Under the pieces are notes generated by a model. That model was not told the DNA's origin. It searched no databases and worked only from the letters and a program-made list of their open reading frames with translations. A program made the position numbers and the translations under genes. DNA of 64,000 nucleotides. Source: Chloroflexota bacterium. GTDB taxonomy: Bacteria > Chloroflexota > Anaerolineae > Anaerolineales > E44-bin32. The stretch lies in NCBI GenBank assembly GCA_022561385.1, contig JADFRG010000003.1:1-64000 (forward strand), given 5' to 3'. This document shows positions 26,153 through 35,358 of this stretch, piece by piece. Every line of letters begins with the position of its first letter. Within the stretch, counting starts at the first letter, position 1.

Positions 26153-27872
26153 CGGGAAGCAATTCCTCAACCCCTGCCACGTCCTTACGAACCAGCAGGA
26201 CCCAACGATCGGGGACAGTTGGCAGGTCCCGAACTACCCACCAACTTAACAAATTAGGCGGCAGCCAGCCGGTCCAGCCCCAGGTTTCGCCGATCGTGAC
26301 CGACTGTCCCAGGTATTCTCCCGGCAGCGGGGCTCCCTCTCGTACGAGCACGATGGCAGGATCCCCGGAGCCCTCGTACAAAGGGTAATCGCGTATCGTC
26401 CATGCCAGTCCCGGCGATGGCCGATCCCTCATCTGGATCGGAAGCGCGTCCGGCCGTCCCGTCTGAGCTCGAGAGAGAGTGCGCAGCGACTCACCCAAGG
26501 CGCGCATGCCAAGCGTGTTCGCTTGGGGGCGATATAACTCGCGCGCAGTGGGCTCCCCAAAGTTTAACGCCGCTCCGGCGGATATGCCGGCTGCCAGCAG
26601 GATCAATACCGCCGCCGCGCCGGCGATGGGGAACGCCACCTCCCTGGACCACCCGACCGCGAGCATGATTAAAGTCAGCCCAGCAAGCCCGACCCCCATG
26701 ATCGCGGCCGCGAAGTAGGTCGGAAATCCAAGGAACATCTGAAATGATTCCGGTCCGCTCACCCCCGCACGAAGTTGGAGATAAGCAAAAGCCATCAACG
26801 CCACGACCGCTCCGGTAAAACCAACCGCCAACCACAGGCTAACCGGCTGAAAAACCTTGTCCAGCAGCGGGCTGATTACGAGAGCCGCCAATAGGGTGAG
26901 CGGAATAACACCCCAAAGGGCATCGGCCGGCTGCCGCCCTCCATAAAGAATTAACACAATAATGGCGCCCACGGCCCAGCTGGCAAGAAATGCCTCCAGC
27001 CCGTTCCCCTCCCTGAGTTTACGCACCAGACCTATGCCGCCGGCCAATGAAACCAGCGGTTCGTATGCTAAAAACACCACCAGCACGGTGGATACCGCAA
27101 GCCCCCCGCTCTGAAACCAGCCGCTGGCCCAGTTCCCCAAACCCACGAAGACGCCTTGCAGCGATTCGGGAAAGGTACCCATGCCGGTGGACACAAGCAA
27201 TGCCACCACAGCCCCGACGACCAGGCCCCTTCGCCAAGCCTGAGATTTCGGGACCGGGTAAACCAATGATTCGCCCAGGGTGGAACGCCGCCGTCGGAGG
27301 GCCGCAAACACTCCGGCCCCCGCTCCGATGCCGGTCAATCCGGTTAATGCCGCCGGGCCCGAAACCAGGGCCAGGCCAAGAAAAGCGGCCGCCCATTCGA
27401 TCCGACCCCCCACTAAGAGGAAACCCGCCGCCGTGATTCCAAGAGCGGCGAGGGTCGTTCCGTCTGCAGTTCGCGAGGCGGTCCACAGGATCGGGGAAAT
27501 GGCCATCAGAAATACGCCCAGAAATGCCGGCCCGCGGCCGATCTGACGCCGCAGGAGGGCCGGGGTAAACACAAGCCCCAATCCGGCAAGCGCGGGAGCC
27601 CAGCGCGCGGCGGCTTCGCTCTCGCCTCCAAAGGTGAACACCAGGCCGGTGACAGCTCGGTGGGCGGGAGATTCCGACGCCGCGGGCCGTTGAGCCGACG
27701 AGCTGGCCGCGAGCGCATACTCGGCCTCCCGGTCCGTCAGGGGATACAGGTCGAGCCGTGCAAACCGCAGCCATGCCGCGAGCAGCACGACCAATACGTA
27801 GAGCACAACTTCCAGCGAAAGGGAGGGTTGCGTCTCAGACAAGCCTGACTTTCTGGAGGCCGCTACCGTCAT
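26136..27872 (-). CDS. GT-C type multi-span membrane glycosyltransferase-like protein
   Basis: 578 residues with about 12 hydrophobic segments. The first membrane helix is followed by RFARLDLYPLTDREAEYALA, an acidic first loop (Asp and Glu) at the place where PMT/ArnT-type GT-C enzymes have their catalytic acid. The C-terminal soluble part is short (PLPGEYLGQSVTIGETWGW). It may be the Agl23-like partner usually found beside DUF2298 proteins, but the match is weak. ATG overlaps the DUF2298 gene stop by 4 nt. Donor and acceptor unknown; likely polyprenyl-phosphate sugars. Confidence 0.7.
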   Translation of the reverse strand: MTVAASRKSGLSETQPSLSLEVVLYVLVVLLAAWLRFARLDLYPLTDREAEYALAASSSAQRPAASESPAHRAVTGLVFTFGGESEAAARWAPALAGLGLVFTPALLRRQIGRGPAFLGVFLMAISPILWTASRTADGTTLAALGITAAGFLLVGGRIEWAAAFLGLALVSGPAALTGLTGIGAGAGVFAALRRRRSTLGESLVYPVPKSQAWRRGLVVGAVVALLVSTGMGTFPESLQGVFVGLGNWASGWFQSGGLAVSTVLVVFLAYEPLVSLAGGIGLVRKLREGNGLEAFLASWAVGAIIVLILYGGRQPADALWGVIPLTLLAALVISPLLDKVFQPVSLWLAVGFTGAVVALMAFAYLQLRAGVSGPESFQMFLGFPTYFAAAIMGVGLAGLTLIMLAVGWSREVAFPIAGAAAVLILLAAGISAGAALNFGEPTARELYRPQANTLGMRALGESLRTLSRAQTGRPDALPIQMRDRPSPGLAWTIRDYPLYEGSGDPAIVLVREGAPLPGEYLGQSVTIGETWGWTGWLPPNLLSWWVVRDLPTVPDRWVLLVRKDVAGVEELLPVESEP

Positions 27873-30520
27873 CCCCTAATACCTCGCGAGTAGATGCGCA
27901 CCGGCCCGTTGTCGAATATCTTGTCCATAAAGGACTCGAATTTCCCTTCATTTAATCTCACGTAGGTTGAGAGCTCTAACGGACCGACGTAAACGTAGTC
28001 GATGTCGTACTTGTCGAGCAGCTCGGCCGCCTCGGGCCAACTGGTCGTCTCATACAGGCGCTGGATATCGCTCTGGCGCGAACCTTGTAGTTCGGCGTCG
28101 CCTCGCCACTGTATCTCGTGTCCGCCCCATCCCAGTACGGTCGGCAGCCCAGTGTTAGTCGAGACCCGTGCGTACTCGCTGTAGCTACCACCAATGGCCT
28201 CCGCGATCACTCCCCCCTGGAGGCTCTCGTTGATCCATTGGATCGCATCGTAGTCCGCCGAGCTTTGGCGAGCCAGGTAAGCGGTTCCATCGAGAGTCCT
28301 GCCCCCCGCCGGATTGAACCCGTTGGTCTTGGTCCAGGTTGCCAGGAGCGGATAGACCAGACCCAGCAGGAGCGGCAAGAAGACCGCCATCTTGGCGACC
28401 TGTCTGGGCCGAAGATTGGCAGGCCAGAGCTCCACACATGCATAGGCCGCCGCCAGGCCCCAGAGAATCCAAGCCGAGTAGTAAAACTTGAAAACGGTAT
28501 TCATGCGTGTGCCGAACAGATCTCTCAAATAGACGAACTCTGGCGCCAGCACCAGGAGCGCACCGACCCCGATCAGCAAGATCGCGAACGGCCAGACGGT
28601 ATCCGATTTCTCCTCCGCCGATACCTTGCTCGACGACACCAGCAGCCAGGCGCTCACTCCAATCGTCAAACCAAGCACCAGAACGGTTCCTGACTGCCAC
28701 AATCGACGCTGCAGCCCTTCCTCTACCACCGCCCGGAGGCCTTCCTGAATCGCACTGCCGGAGGCCCCCAAGCCGCGCAGCACCTCCTCAAGCAGGATCG
28801 GGTCGCCTATCACCGCGGCATAGTTCGTGGCGCCAAGCAGGAGCGCCACAATCAAAAACAAGAGCGGAATGCCAAGGCCCACCTTCCAGATCAAATCGCG
28901 ATGGCCGCGCCTCCCCCAACCGCGCCAGATCAACCAGACCACGATCGGAACAAATGAGACGCCGAACATCACCACGAATTGCTGAATCCGGGTGGGGAAC
29001 AGCAGGTTCGCCACGATCCCACTCGCCTGGGAGGCGAAGCTCGGGTACCAGGGCAGGTAAAGAAAGATAGCCGCGGCCCCCACAGATAGGCCAGTGTAGA
29101 TCATCCTCGGTACCCATTCCCGGACGGGATCTCCGCGACTCAGCCACGCGAGCGTCGCTAAAAGCAACGCCAGATAGATCGGCGAATCCCATGTATTCAG
29201 GAACGCCAGCCCGCCAAACAACCAGGCCGAAAATATGAACTCCTCCCGCCGCAATGAATTCGGCAGGATTCCAAAAACAACCGCGAGCAACACGGAGACC
29301 AATGCCAACCCTGCAGCCGCGAGCAACAGCTCGATCGATGCGCGCTGCACGGCCTCGAGAACGGAAAGTGCGTCGGATCCGGTTGCTGCCAGGACCCCGC
29401 GGAGCAAAACCAGAAACAGCACGATCCCACCCACCACACGCGCCACTTGCATCAGGCGTCCGCGAGCTAGTCTCGGCTGCGCGAAGCGGATTTCAGCGCG
29501 CGCGCCGCCAAGGAAAATCTGCAGGGAGAAGGCGACCGACATAAGCGCGACCGGAATCGCCAGTAGATGCGGATGGTTGTCGGCCAGCAGGAAGGAAAAG
29601 AAGGGAAATTCGTCAATCACTTCGATGTCGACGCCCGCTAAGTTCACGTCCCTCACCACCCGCGAAGCGCGCCACCACCATAGGTAACGATTCGGGATCC
29701 AGCTCTGCCCCGAAATGGGGGGCTCGGTGAGCTGCTTGATATCGAGCCATTGCCAGAAGCCGGACTGCAGGGTGCCGTCGGGCAGTTGCTGCCAGAATAT
29801 CTGTCTTGAGTGCAGAACGTCCAGGAACCCTTCCAGGTTGCCGGCAATCAAAACGAACAGCGGCGCGAGCAGCGGAGCCAACAAATTTGGCTTTGTTTTT
29901 CCCCCTGACCTTGCCGCAAGCAGGTTGTACAGGATCGAGTAGCTGCCGGTCGCCACCATGGCAAACCACAACGCGTTGGCCAGATTGAAGGCGATTCCGG
30001 TGGAAACACTCGACAACTGGGAGAGCAACCCAACCATCACGTAGCCAAAGTAGTAGTACGAGATCCCATAACCCGAGAGCCAGGGATCCAAGGGAGGGAA
30101 CGATTCCGAACGCAGGACCGCGTTGAGGAAGGCCAGCTCCATGGGTTTTTCCGTGAATTGGATCTCGGGGTTATTCGCACGTACGAAGGCCCATACCAGG
30201 TAGCTCACGCCGAACAGGACTTCAAGCGCCAGGATAGAACGTCGATTTTCCCTCAGCCAACCCGTGATCTCCCGCCGCTTGCCACGCAGCGCCCACAGAC
30301 TGACACCAGCCAGCGCCACGAGCGCACCGATCGCACCGCCCAGGTTGTTCGGAACGAAATCCAGGCTCGCGCCCAGCCACAACACATAGCTGGCGCCCAT
30401 CAAGCCCAGCGGACGGGCAAACGCATATCCTCGGTCCGGAAGACGATGAAAGATGCGGTAGGTTAATGGAAAGGCCAGCACGCCTAGCAGGCTGGCAACC
30501 AGCCACCAGGCAAGGATCAA
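27869..30520 (-). CDS. DUF2298 (Chlor_Arch_YYY) membrane protein
   Basis: 883 residues with many membrane helices. The naming motif is GISYYYFGYVMVG, preceded by ELAFLNAVLRSESFPPLDPW. A conserved segment DEFPFFSFLLADNHPHLLAI follows in the loop before the next helix, and the soluble C-terminus has TNTGLPTVLGWGGHEIQW and DIDYVYVGPLE. All these blocks recur in the C-terminal half of the next upstream gene, so the two are paralogous. The family is described from Chloroflexi and archaea; a role in transfer of lipid-linked sugars is likely from the GT-C-like topology and the neighbours but unproven. Overlaps both neighbours by 4 nt. Confidence 0.85.
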   Translation of the reverse strand: MILAWWLVASLLGVLAFPLTYRIFHRLPDRGYAFARPLGLMGASYVLWLGASLDFVPNNLGGAIGALVALAGVSLWALRGKRREITGWLRENRRSILALEVLFGVSYLVWAFVRANNPEIQFTEKPMELAFLNAVLRSESFPPLDPWLSGYGISYYYFGYVMVGLLSQLSSVSTGIAFNLANALWFAMVATGSYSILYNLLAARSGGKTKPNLLAPLLAPLFVLIAGNLEGFLDVLHSRQIFWQQLPDGTLQSGFWQWLDIKQLTEPPISGQSWIPNRYLWWWRASRVVRDVNLAGVDIEVIDEFPFFSFLLADNHPHLLAIPVALMSVAFSLQIFLGGARAEIRFAQPRLARGRLMQVARVVGGIVLFLVLLRGVLAATGSDALSVLEAVQRASIELLLAAAGLALVSVLLAVVFGILPNSLRREEFIFSAWLFGGLAFLNTWDSPIYLALLLATLAWLSRGDPVREWVPRMIYTGLSVGAAAIFLYLPWYPSFASQASGIVANLLFPTRIQQFVVMFGVSFVPIVVWLIWRGWGRRGHRDLIWKVGLGIPLLFLIVALLLGATNYAAVIGDPILLEEVLRGLGASGSAIQEGLRAVVEEGLQRRLWQSGTVLVLGLTIGVSAWLLVSSSKVSAEEKSDTVWPFAILLIGVGALLVLAPEFVYLRDLFGTRMNTVFKFYYSAWILWGLAAAYACVELWPANLRPRQVAKMAVFLPLLLGLVYPLLATWTKTNGFNPAGGRTLDGTAYLARQSSADYDAIQWINESLQGGVIAEAIGGSYSEYARVSTNTGLPTVLGWGGHEIQWRGDAELQGSRQSDIQRLYETTSWPEAAELLDKYDIDYVYVGPLELSTYVRLNEGKFESFMDKIFDNGPVRIYSRGIRG

Positions 30521-33500
30521 CTCAAGACCTCGTAGATGGTCGTGGAGCCGTTGCGGTAGACCGCGCGCAGGAGGCCCAGGGACTCCATGGCTTCAAACTT
30601 CTGGATCCCGCCGGTGGGGCAAGCGAGAGCCGAGCCCAGAACTTCACATTGGCTTGCAGGTACATCCAGCGTTCGCTGTCCGACGAGTCTGCCTGACATA
30701 TCACAGGTCACTCGCCCTCCCCCATCGATGGGCTGACATTTGTCGAATCTCTCGTAATAAAGCCTCTCCAATTCGCCGACCACAACATACCGCACACCGT
30801 ACTGAGAGAGGAAATCGATCGCCTCGGACGGCGAGCGGGTCACGTAAAAGCTCGAAATATCGTCCGCCCGTGTGGAAACATCGAGTTGCTCCACGACCGC
30901 CCGCTGTTGGCGCTGGTGCCAGTTCCACCCAAGCACAGTGGGTAGTCCGGTATAGATGGAGAAGCGCGCGCCCCATCGATACTCCGGGATCTGGGCCTCA
31001 ACGATAACGGGCGAGCCCACCACGTTATCCTGCATCCACTGGATGGCCTCGTAATCGCCGGCCAGGCTGATTTGCTGCCCGAGGTCGTCGTAAATGGCCT
31101 CCTTCATGAAATCCATGCCATCCAGCGAAATGGGAGTCAGGGGAGTCATGCGGTCACGGATCTTGGCGATGGTGGCCGTGAGCGGATAAAGCATGGTCCC
31201 TAAGAGCGCCAGTGCAAAGATTGCGCTCCATGCCCAGCGCACGCGCGGGCGCCAGGCCGGAAGATCGGCTAACAGCCAAACTAGCGCCGCGCTGCCCGCC
31301 ATGGTGAAGAGAGTCCACACTTGCAGGTAGAATTTGAATACCGTATTCATCCGCCCGATATCGCCCACCAGCACAACCGCCTCCACCAGGAAAGTCAGTG
31401 CGGCGGCGGTCCCCACCATAACCAGCGCCATTCTTTTCTCAACTGGGTAGTGACGTCGAAGGACGAGCGCGCCGCTCCACATCAGGATCAGTGCCACAAG
31501 CGGGGTAATGCTGAAGCCATCGGCGGTAAGAAATGTGATGGCAAAGACCACCACCAGGGCAAGTGCCACTAAGAGCCCAAGATACGGCTGAATCCTGCGG
31601 AGCGACGAGAGCGGCGTGGCGGCCATCCACTGGCGAGTCTCCCAGGCCAGCCAGGGGAGCAGGAGGATCAGGAAAAGCCCGTGCACGGTCAGATAACTGT
31701 CGAGCGAAGTCCGCGATCCCTGCCAGAGGCCCACCTCCGTGTACCCGACGCCATACGCGATGTAGTAAGGCCGGAAGAATAGGTTGGCCAGCAAAAGCAG
31801 CGCCGCTACGCTGACCATGGCCTCCACCGCGACTGACAAAGTGAGGCCTTTCTTTCGAATCACGGGTGCGGCCGCCACCGCCAGTGCGCCCAGCGTCCAG
31901 TAAACTGGAAAATCCCAGGTGTTGGTGGGCGCGAGGGCGCCGATCGTTAGGCCGCCGATCCCCATAGCCACAATTCGGTCCACCCACCGAAGCTTGATAC
32001 CCCGAGCGGCGGCAAGGACCCAGGAGATCCCCCAGGCTAATGCCATCACGGTCAGGGGCAAGTTGATCATGTGTGCATGCAGGTCGGCGTACAAGAAGGT
32101 GAAGAACGGAAACTCCGTAATCGGGCCCGCTTCCCCCGGTCCGGGCGTAATTGCCCGGCTTGGCGCCCAATACCACTCGTTCAATCCAATCGGAAGCTGG
32201 TCCTGCTGAGAAAGCACTCTCCCAAGTCCGACGGTAGCGTCCACCAATCCCGGAGCGGTGCCGTCGCTACCCCGCGCGCCCACCTCCTCGAGCGCACCAT
32301 AAATCAACCGGACCGTCCCCAGGTTGCCTAAAACCACCAGCGAAAGCGCGGCGGCCAGGCCCGCTACTCTGGGGCTTATGGTGCGAACCGCGTCGTACGC
32401 CTTTCCCAATCGCGCCACCAGGTTGGTGCCAACCGCATAAGCTGACATCGCGGCCAGGGAGAAGAGGGTGGGAATCACCAGGTTGTAGGCCATCGAGGGC
32501 AGCAGGCCAAGTAATTTTATGGGTGTGCCCACCAGCACGAATCCAAAATAGTAATAGTTGATGTAGCCGCCCGCATACCAGGGATCGTACGGCGGGAAGG
32601 TTGAGCTCCTCAGCACCGCGTTTAGATAGGAAAAGTCCATCGGCTTCTCCCCGCCGAGGTAGCGGTGCCAGAGATCCGGGTTGCCAACCCGAATGGCAAG
32701 GTCGAAGAGGAAGAATCCGAGCGCCAGCGCCTCGATGAAAAGGATCTCCCTGCGTCGCTCGCGAATCAGGGCCAGCAAACCTACGCGGTCCTTCCACGCA
32801 AGCGCGGCCGAAATGGCAGCCATCAACCCAATCGTTACTAAGATGGTGCTTCGGGTATAGCGAAGGCCGATGCTGCCGGCCATCCAGGTCGCCCAGGCCA
32901 CAAAAAGCAGAGCAACTAGCTTCGCGAGTGGATAACCCCCGTCACGCAGCCCGGGGAAGGCGGTCCGCACCAGCGGGAAGGCAAGCAGACCGAGAATGGA
33001 CAGCGTCAGCCACCAGGCGATTACCCCCAGAACCTGGGATCGATTGATCAGGCTGTCCCGGGAGAACAGCTCCGACCAGGTGCCCCCGGATTGTTGAATC
33101 GCCAATTGTTCATCGCTGAGCAGCAGATCGGGCGGCACGGATCCAATTTCATTCGGAGGTAAATTCTGCACCCGAGAAACATCCACGGCCGCAAGCCTGG
33201 CCTGGATTGCCGTGGGGTCGAACCCAGGTTGTTTTGCGAATATGAGCACCTTCGGGTGGTCGTACACCGTAAAGGCTTCTTCAGCGAGCTGATCTCTGAA
33301 CTCAAAGGGGCCCAGGCTGGGATTTCGTTCGAAGGTGGCGATCAGCTCGTATCCCAGCTCCCCCTGGAGACGGCCGGGCTGGGCGTCGGCAGCACAGACC
33401 TCCACTGCGACACCGGTGGGACAACCAAACAGTGCCCGATAGTAGGCGACGGTCAGCGGCCACCGCTGTGGGAGCCGACCCACAGATCCGTATTGACGGC

Positions 33501-35358
33501 TCGAAGTGATGACCAGGTAGTCCCCTTCCGTCAGTGAAGAGACGATCCGCTCCAGCTTGTCGGGTATCCCATTGCCTTCGTCGTCTTGATCATCGGCCCA
33601 ATACAGCTCTTGATTCCTGCCTGTATACAGACTCGCGAAGCCATCGCGGCCATCAATTCGCAGCGGCAGCGCGTCGTCCCAGCTGGTTTCGGTTATGAGC
33701 ACCGATCCGCGCAAGTTTACGTTTTGATCGAGGCCGAGCTCCAGCCGCACGCTGTAGTCTGTATCGGCTTCGAGCCGGACCGGCCGATCCAGCTTGATTT
33801 CGATGGCGGTCTCTCCATCGATTTCAAACGAGCCCGCATATTTCCCGTTTGCGAGCCGGCCATTGTTGTCGTCGAGCGAAACCGTCAGCGAAGTCGCCGC
33901 CCCGGATGGCCCGCTCACATAGGGGAGATAGATGGAGATCGCCTCGCCCTCGGACCGGTTCCGGAAGAACAGTTCGGTCGGATCTCCCATATCGAGAACG
34001 AGCTCACCCGGATACGGGATCGGCTCGAGGCGCCCATCGTTCAATACCAGATTAACTGCCGCCGGGATGTTCTGGTAGATCCAGGTCGAAGCCTCGTGGC
34101 GTGTGAAAGGCCGTACGTAGTTAGCAGCGAAAGCCGCGGCGTAGATCAGAGTCGCCAGGAGCACGAAGGCTCCCGCCCCTCCCACCAACCACCTGACGCG
34201 TAGTCTCTCGAGGATGCGCAGCTCTCGCGTCCGGTCCCAGGCTTCCCAGAACGCCCAGGAAGCGAAAAGCGCCAGCGTCGGATAGATCGGAAGCTGATAA
34301 CGCATAGCGCTCGTGAATCCGGATCCGCGCCAGAGGAAATATCCGCCGGTCCAAACAAGCGGAATGAGGTACCGTTGCCACTCTCCGCGCAGGGAGCGGA
34401 CGAGCGCCCAGCCCCACCCGGCCCAGGCCAGGATCCCGAGCGGAAGTCCCATGCCATAGGACACCAAATTGCGGAATGTGAAAAGGAGCGGAACGCGCTG
34501 AGCCCACTGCCAGGCGGGCGGGAAATCGGCCGCGCCCGAGGTCAGTGTATTCACCTGACCCAGGTTTTCCAGCCACAACGGATTCAACCCCAGGCCCAGG
34601 AAAGCGTAAGGCTGCAATATGCGGAAGGTCAGCAGGGACACCGCGGCCGCCAGGACCAACCGCCCCAGTTCGTCGGTCCAGCGTGGGCGCTCGACCGCGC
34701 CCCAAAGGCGCACGGCGGATGCCAGGACGATCACTCCCGCCAGCGGAACCGCGCTGATCTTTGAAGCCACCGCCATTCCGAGCGCCGCGCCGAAGAGCAG
34801 GTAGTGCAGCAGCCGGCCCTGGTCCATGGCTCGAACCGCGAAGTAGATTCCGGCCAGGATGAAGGTGTTGGCGAACGAGTCCACGACGAAGAAGTGGGCG
34901 TGCTGAATCAATAAGACGGAAAAAGCGGTGAACGCGGCCGCTGTAACCCCCACGCGCCGGCTGTAGAGCCTGGCTCCGATGAGGTAAATCAGGTAGACCG
35001 AAACGGTATCGAAAATTGCGGAGGCCGCGCGTCCAACAATGTGGATCTGGTCGTATCCAGACTGGCCGATCCACTCACCGATAATACGCACCAGGAATAT
35101 GGGCAGTGTGCCATACACAAAGAAGGTGTGGCCGACGTTGTTGGGATTGAAGGGTGAGGCTGCGGTATCGAAATACTGGCCAACGGACTCCGGAATTTGA
35201 AGGCTGGTCTCCACCATGGTGAGGAAGCGTTCGTCCGGATGCATGTGAGTCTGACGATCCCACCCTATGCCGACCAGGCGTAAGGCGGCCGCCATGAGCA
35301 ACACACCGATAAGGATGATCTCGATTGTGTAGCGCCGAGCTGAATTGGCTTGGGTCAC
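30517..35358 (-). CDS. GT-C glycosyltransferase fused to a DUF2298 membrane module
   Basis: A 1,613-residue fusion. Residues ~1-430 are a PMT-like GT-C membrane domain with RQTHMHPDERFLTMVE (Asp-Glu in the first loop) and the HAHFFVVDSFANTF loop. Residues ~430-790 are a soluble beta-rich region (ISIYLPYVSGPSG, LRIDGRDGFASLYTG, DDQDDEGNGIPDKLE) that looks extracytoplasmic. Residues ~800-1613 are a full DUF2298 module: DFSYLNAVLRSSTFPPYDPW, INYYYFGFVLVG, ITEFPFFTFLYADLHAHMIN, IYTGLPTVLGWNWH and VRYVVVGELERLYYE. It starts 4 nt inside the upstream gene. Fusion implies that the two activities work on one lipid-linked sugar process. Specificity is not visible. Confidence 0.85.
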   Translation of the reverse strand: MTQANSARRYTIEIILIGVLLMAAALRLVGIGWDRQTHMHPDERFLTMVETSLQIPESVGQYFDTAASPFNPNNVGHTFFVYGTLPIFLVRIIGEWIGQSGYDQIHIVGRAASAIFDTVSVYLIYLIGARLYSRRVGVTAAAFTAFSVLLIQHAHFFVVDSFANTFILAGIYFAVRAMDQGRLLHYLLFGAALGMAVASKISAVPLAGVIVLASAVRLWGAVERPRWTDELGRLVLAAAVSLLTFRILQPYAFLGLGLNPLWLENLGQVNTLTSGAADFPPAWQWAQRVPLLFTFRNLVSYGMGLPLGILAWAGWGWALVRSLRGEWQRYLIPLVWTGGYFLWRGSGFTSAMRYQLPIYPTLALFASWAFWEAWDRTRELRILERLRVRWLVGGAGAFVLLATLIYAAAFAANYVRPFTRHEASTWIYQNIPAAVNLVLNDGRLEPIPYPGELVLDMGDPTELFFRNRSEGEAISIYLPYVSGPSGAATSLTVSLDDNNGRLANGKYAGSFEIDGETAIEIKLDRPVRLEADTDYSVRLELGLDQNVNLRGSVLITETSWDDALPLRIDGRDGFASLYTGRNQELYWADDQDDEGNGIPDKLERIVSSLTEGDYLVITSSRQYGSVGRLPQRWPLTVAYYRALFGCPTGVAVEVCAADAQPGRLQGELGYELIATFERNPSLGPFEFRDQLAEEAFTVYDHPKVLIFAKQPGFDPTAIQARLAAVDVSRVQNLPPNEIGSVPPDLLLSDEQLAIQQSGGTWSELFSRDSLINRSQVLGVIAWWLTLSILGLLAFPLVRTAFPGLRDGGYPLAKLVALLFVAWATWMAGSIGLRYTRSTILVTIGLMAAISAALAWKDRVGLLALIRERRREILFIEALALGFFLFDLAIRVGNPDLWHRYLGGEKPMDFSYLNAVLRSSTFPPYDPWYAGGYINYYYFGFVLVGTPIKLLGLLPSMAYNLVIPTLFSLAAMSAYAVGTNLVARLGKAYDAVRTISPRVAGLAAALSLVVLGNLGTVRLIYGALEEVGARGSDGTAPGLVDATVGLGRVLSQQDQLPIGLNEWYWAPSRAITPGPGEAGPITEFPFFTFLYADLHAHMINLPLTVMALAWGISWVLAAARGIKLRWVDRIVAMGIGGLTIGALAPTNTWDFPVYWTLGALAVAAAPVIRKKGLTLSVAVEAMVSVAALLLLANLFFRPYYIAYGVGYTEVGLWQGSRTSLDSYLTVHGLFLILLLPWLAWETRQWMAATPLSSLRRIQPYLGLLVALALVVVFAITFLTADGFSITPLVALILMWSGALVLRRHYPVEKRMALVMVGTAAALTFLVEAVVLVGDIGRMNTVFKFYLQVWTLFTMAGSAALVWLLADLPAWRPRVRWAWSAIFALALLGTMLYPLTATIAKIRDRMTPLTPISLDGMDFMKEAIYDDLGQQISLAGDYEAIQWMQDNVVGSPVIVEAQIPEYRWGARFSIYTGLPTVLGWNWHQRQQRAVVEQLDVSTRADDISSFYVTRSPSEAIDFLSQYGVRYVVVGELERLYYERFDKCQPIDGGGRVTCDMSGRLVGQRTLDVPASQCEVLGSALACPTGGIQKFEAMESLGLLRAVYRNGSTTIYEVLS

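Noticed and set aside
31439-32176. 245-codon frame within the 1,613-residue fusion gene
   Set aside because: Same strand but another frame of a continuous membrane protein; low-complexity Arg/Gly translation.
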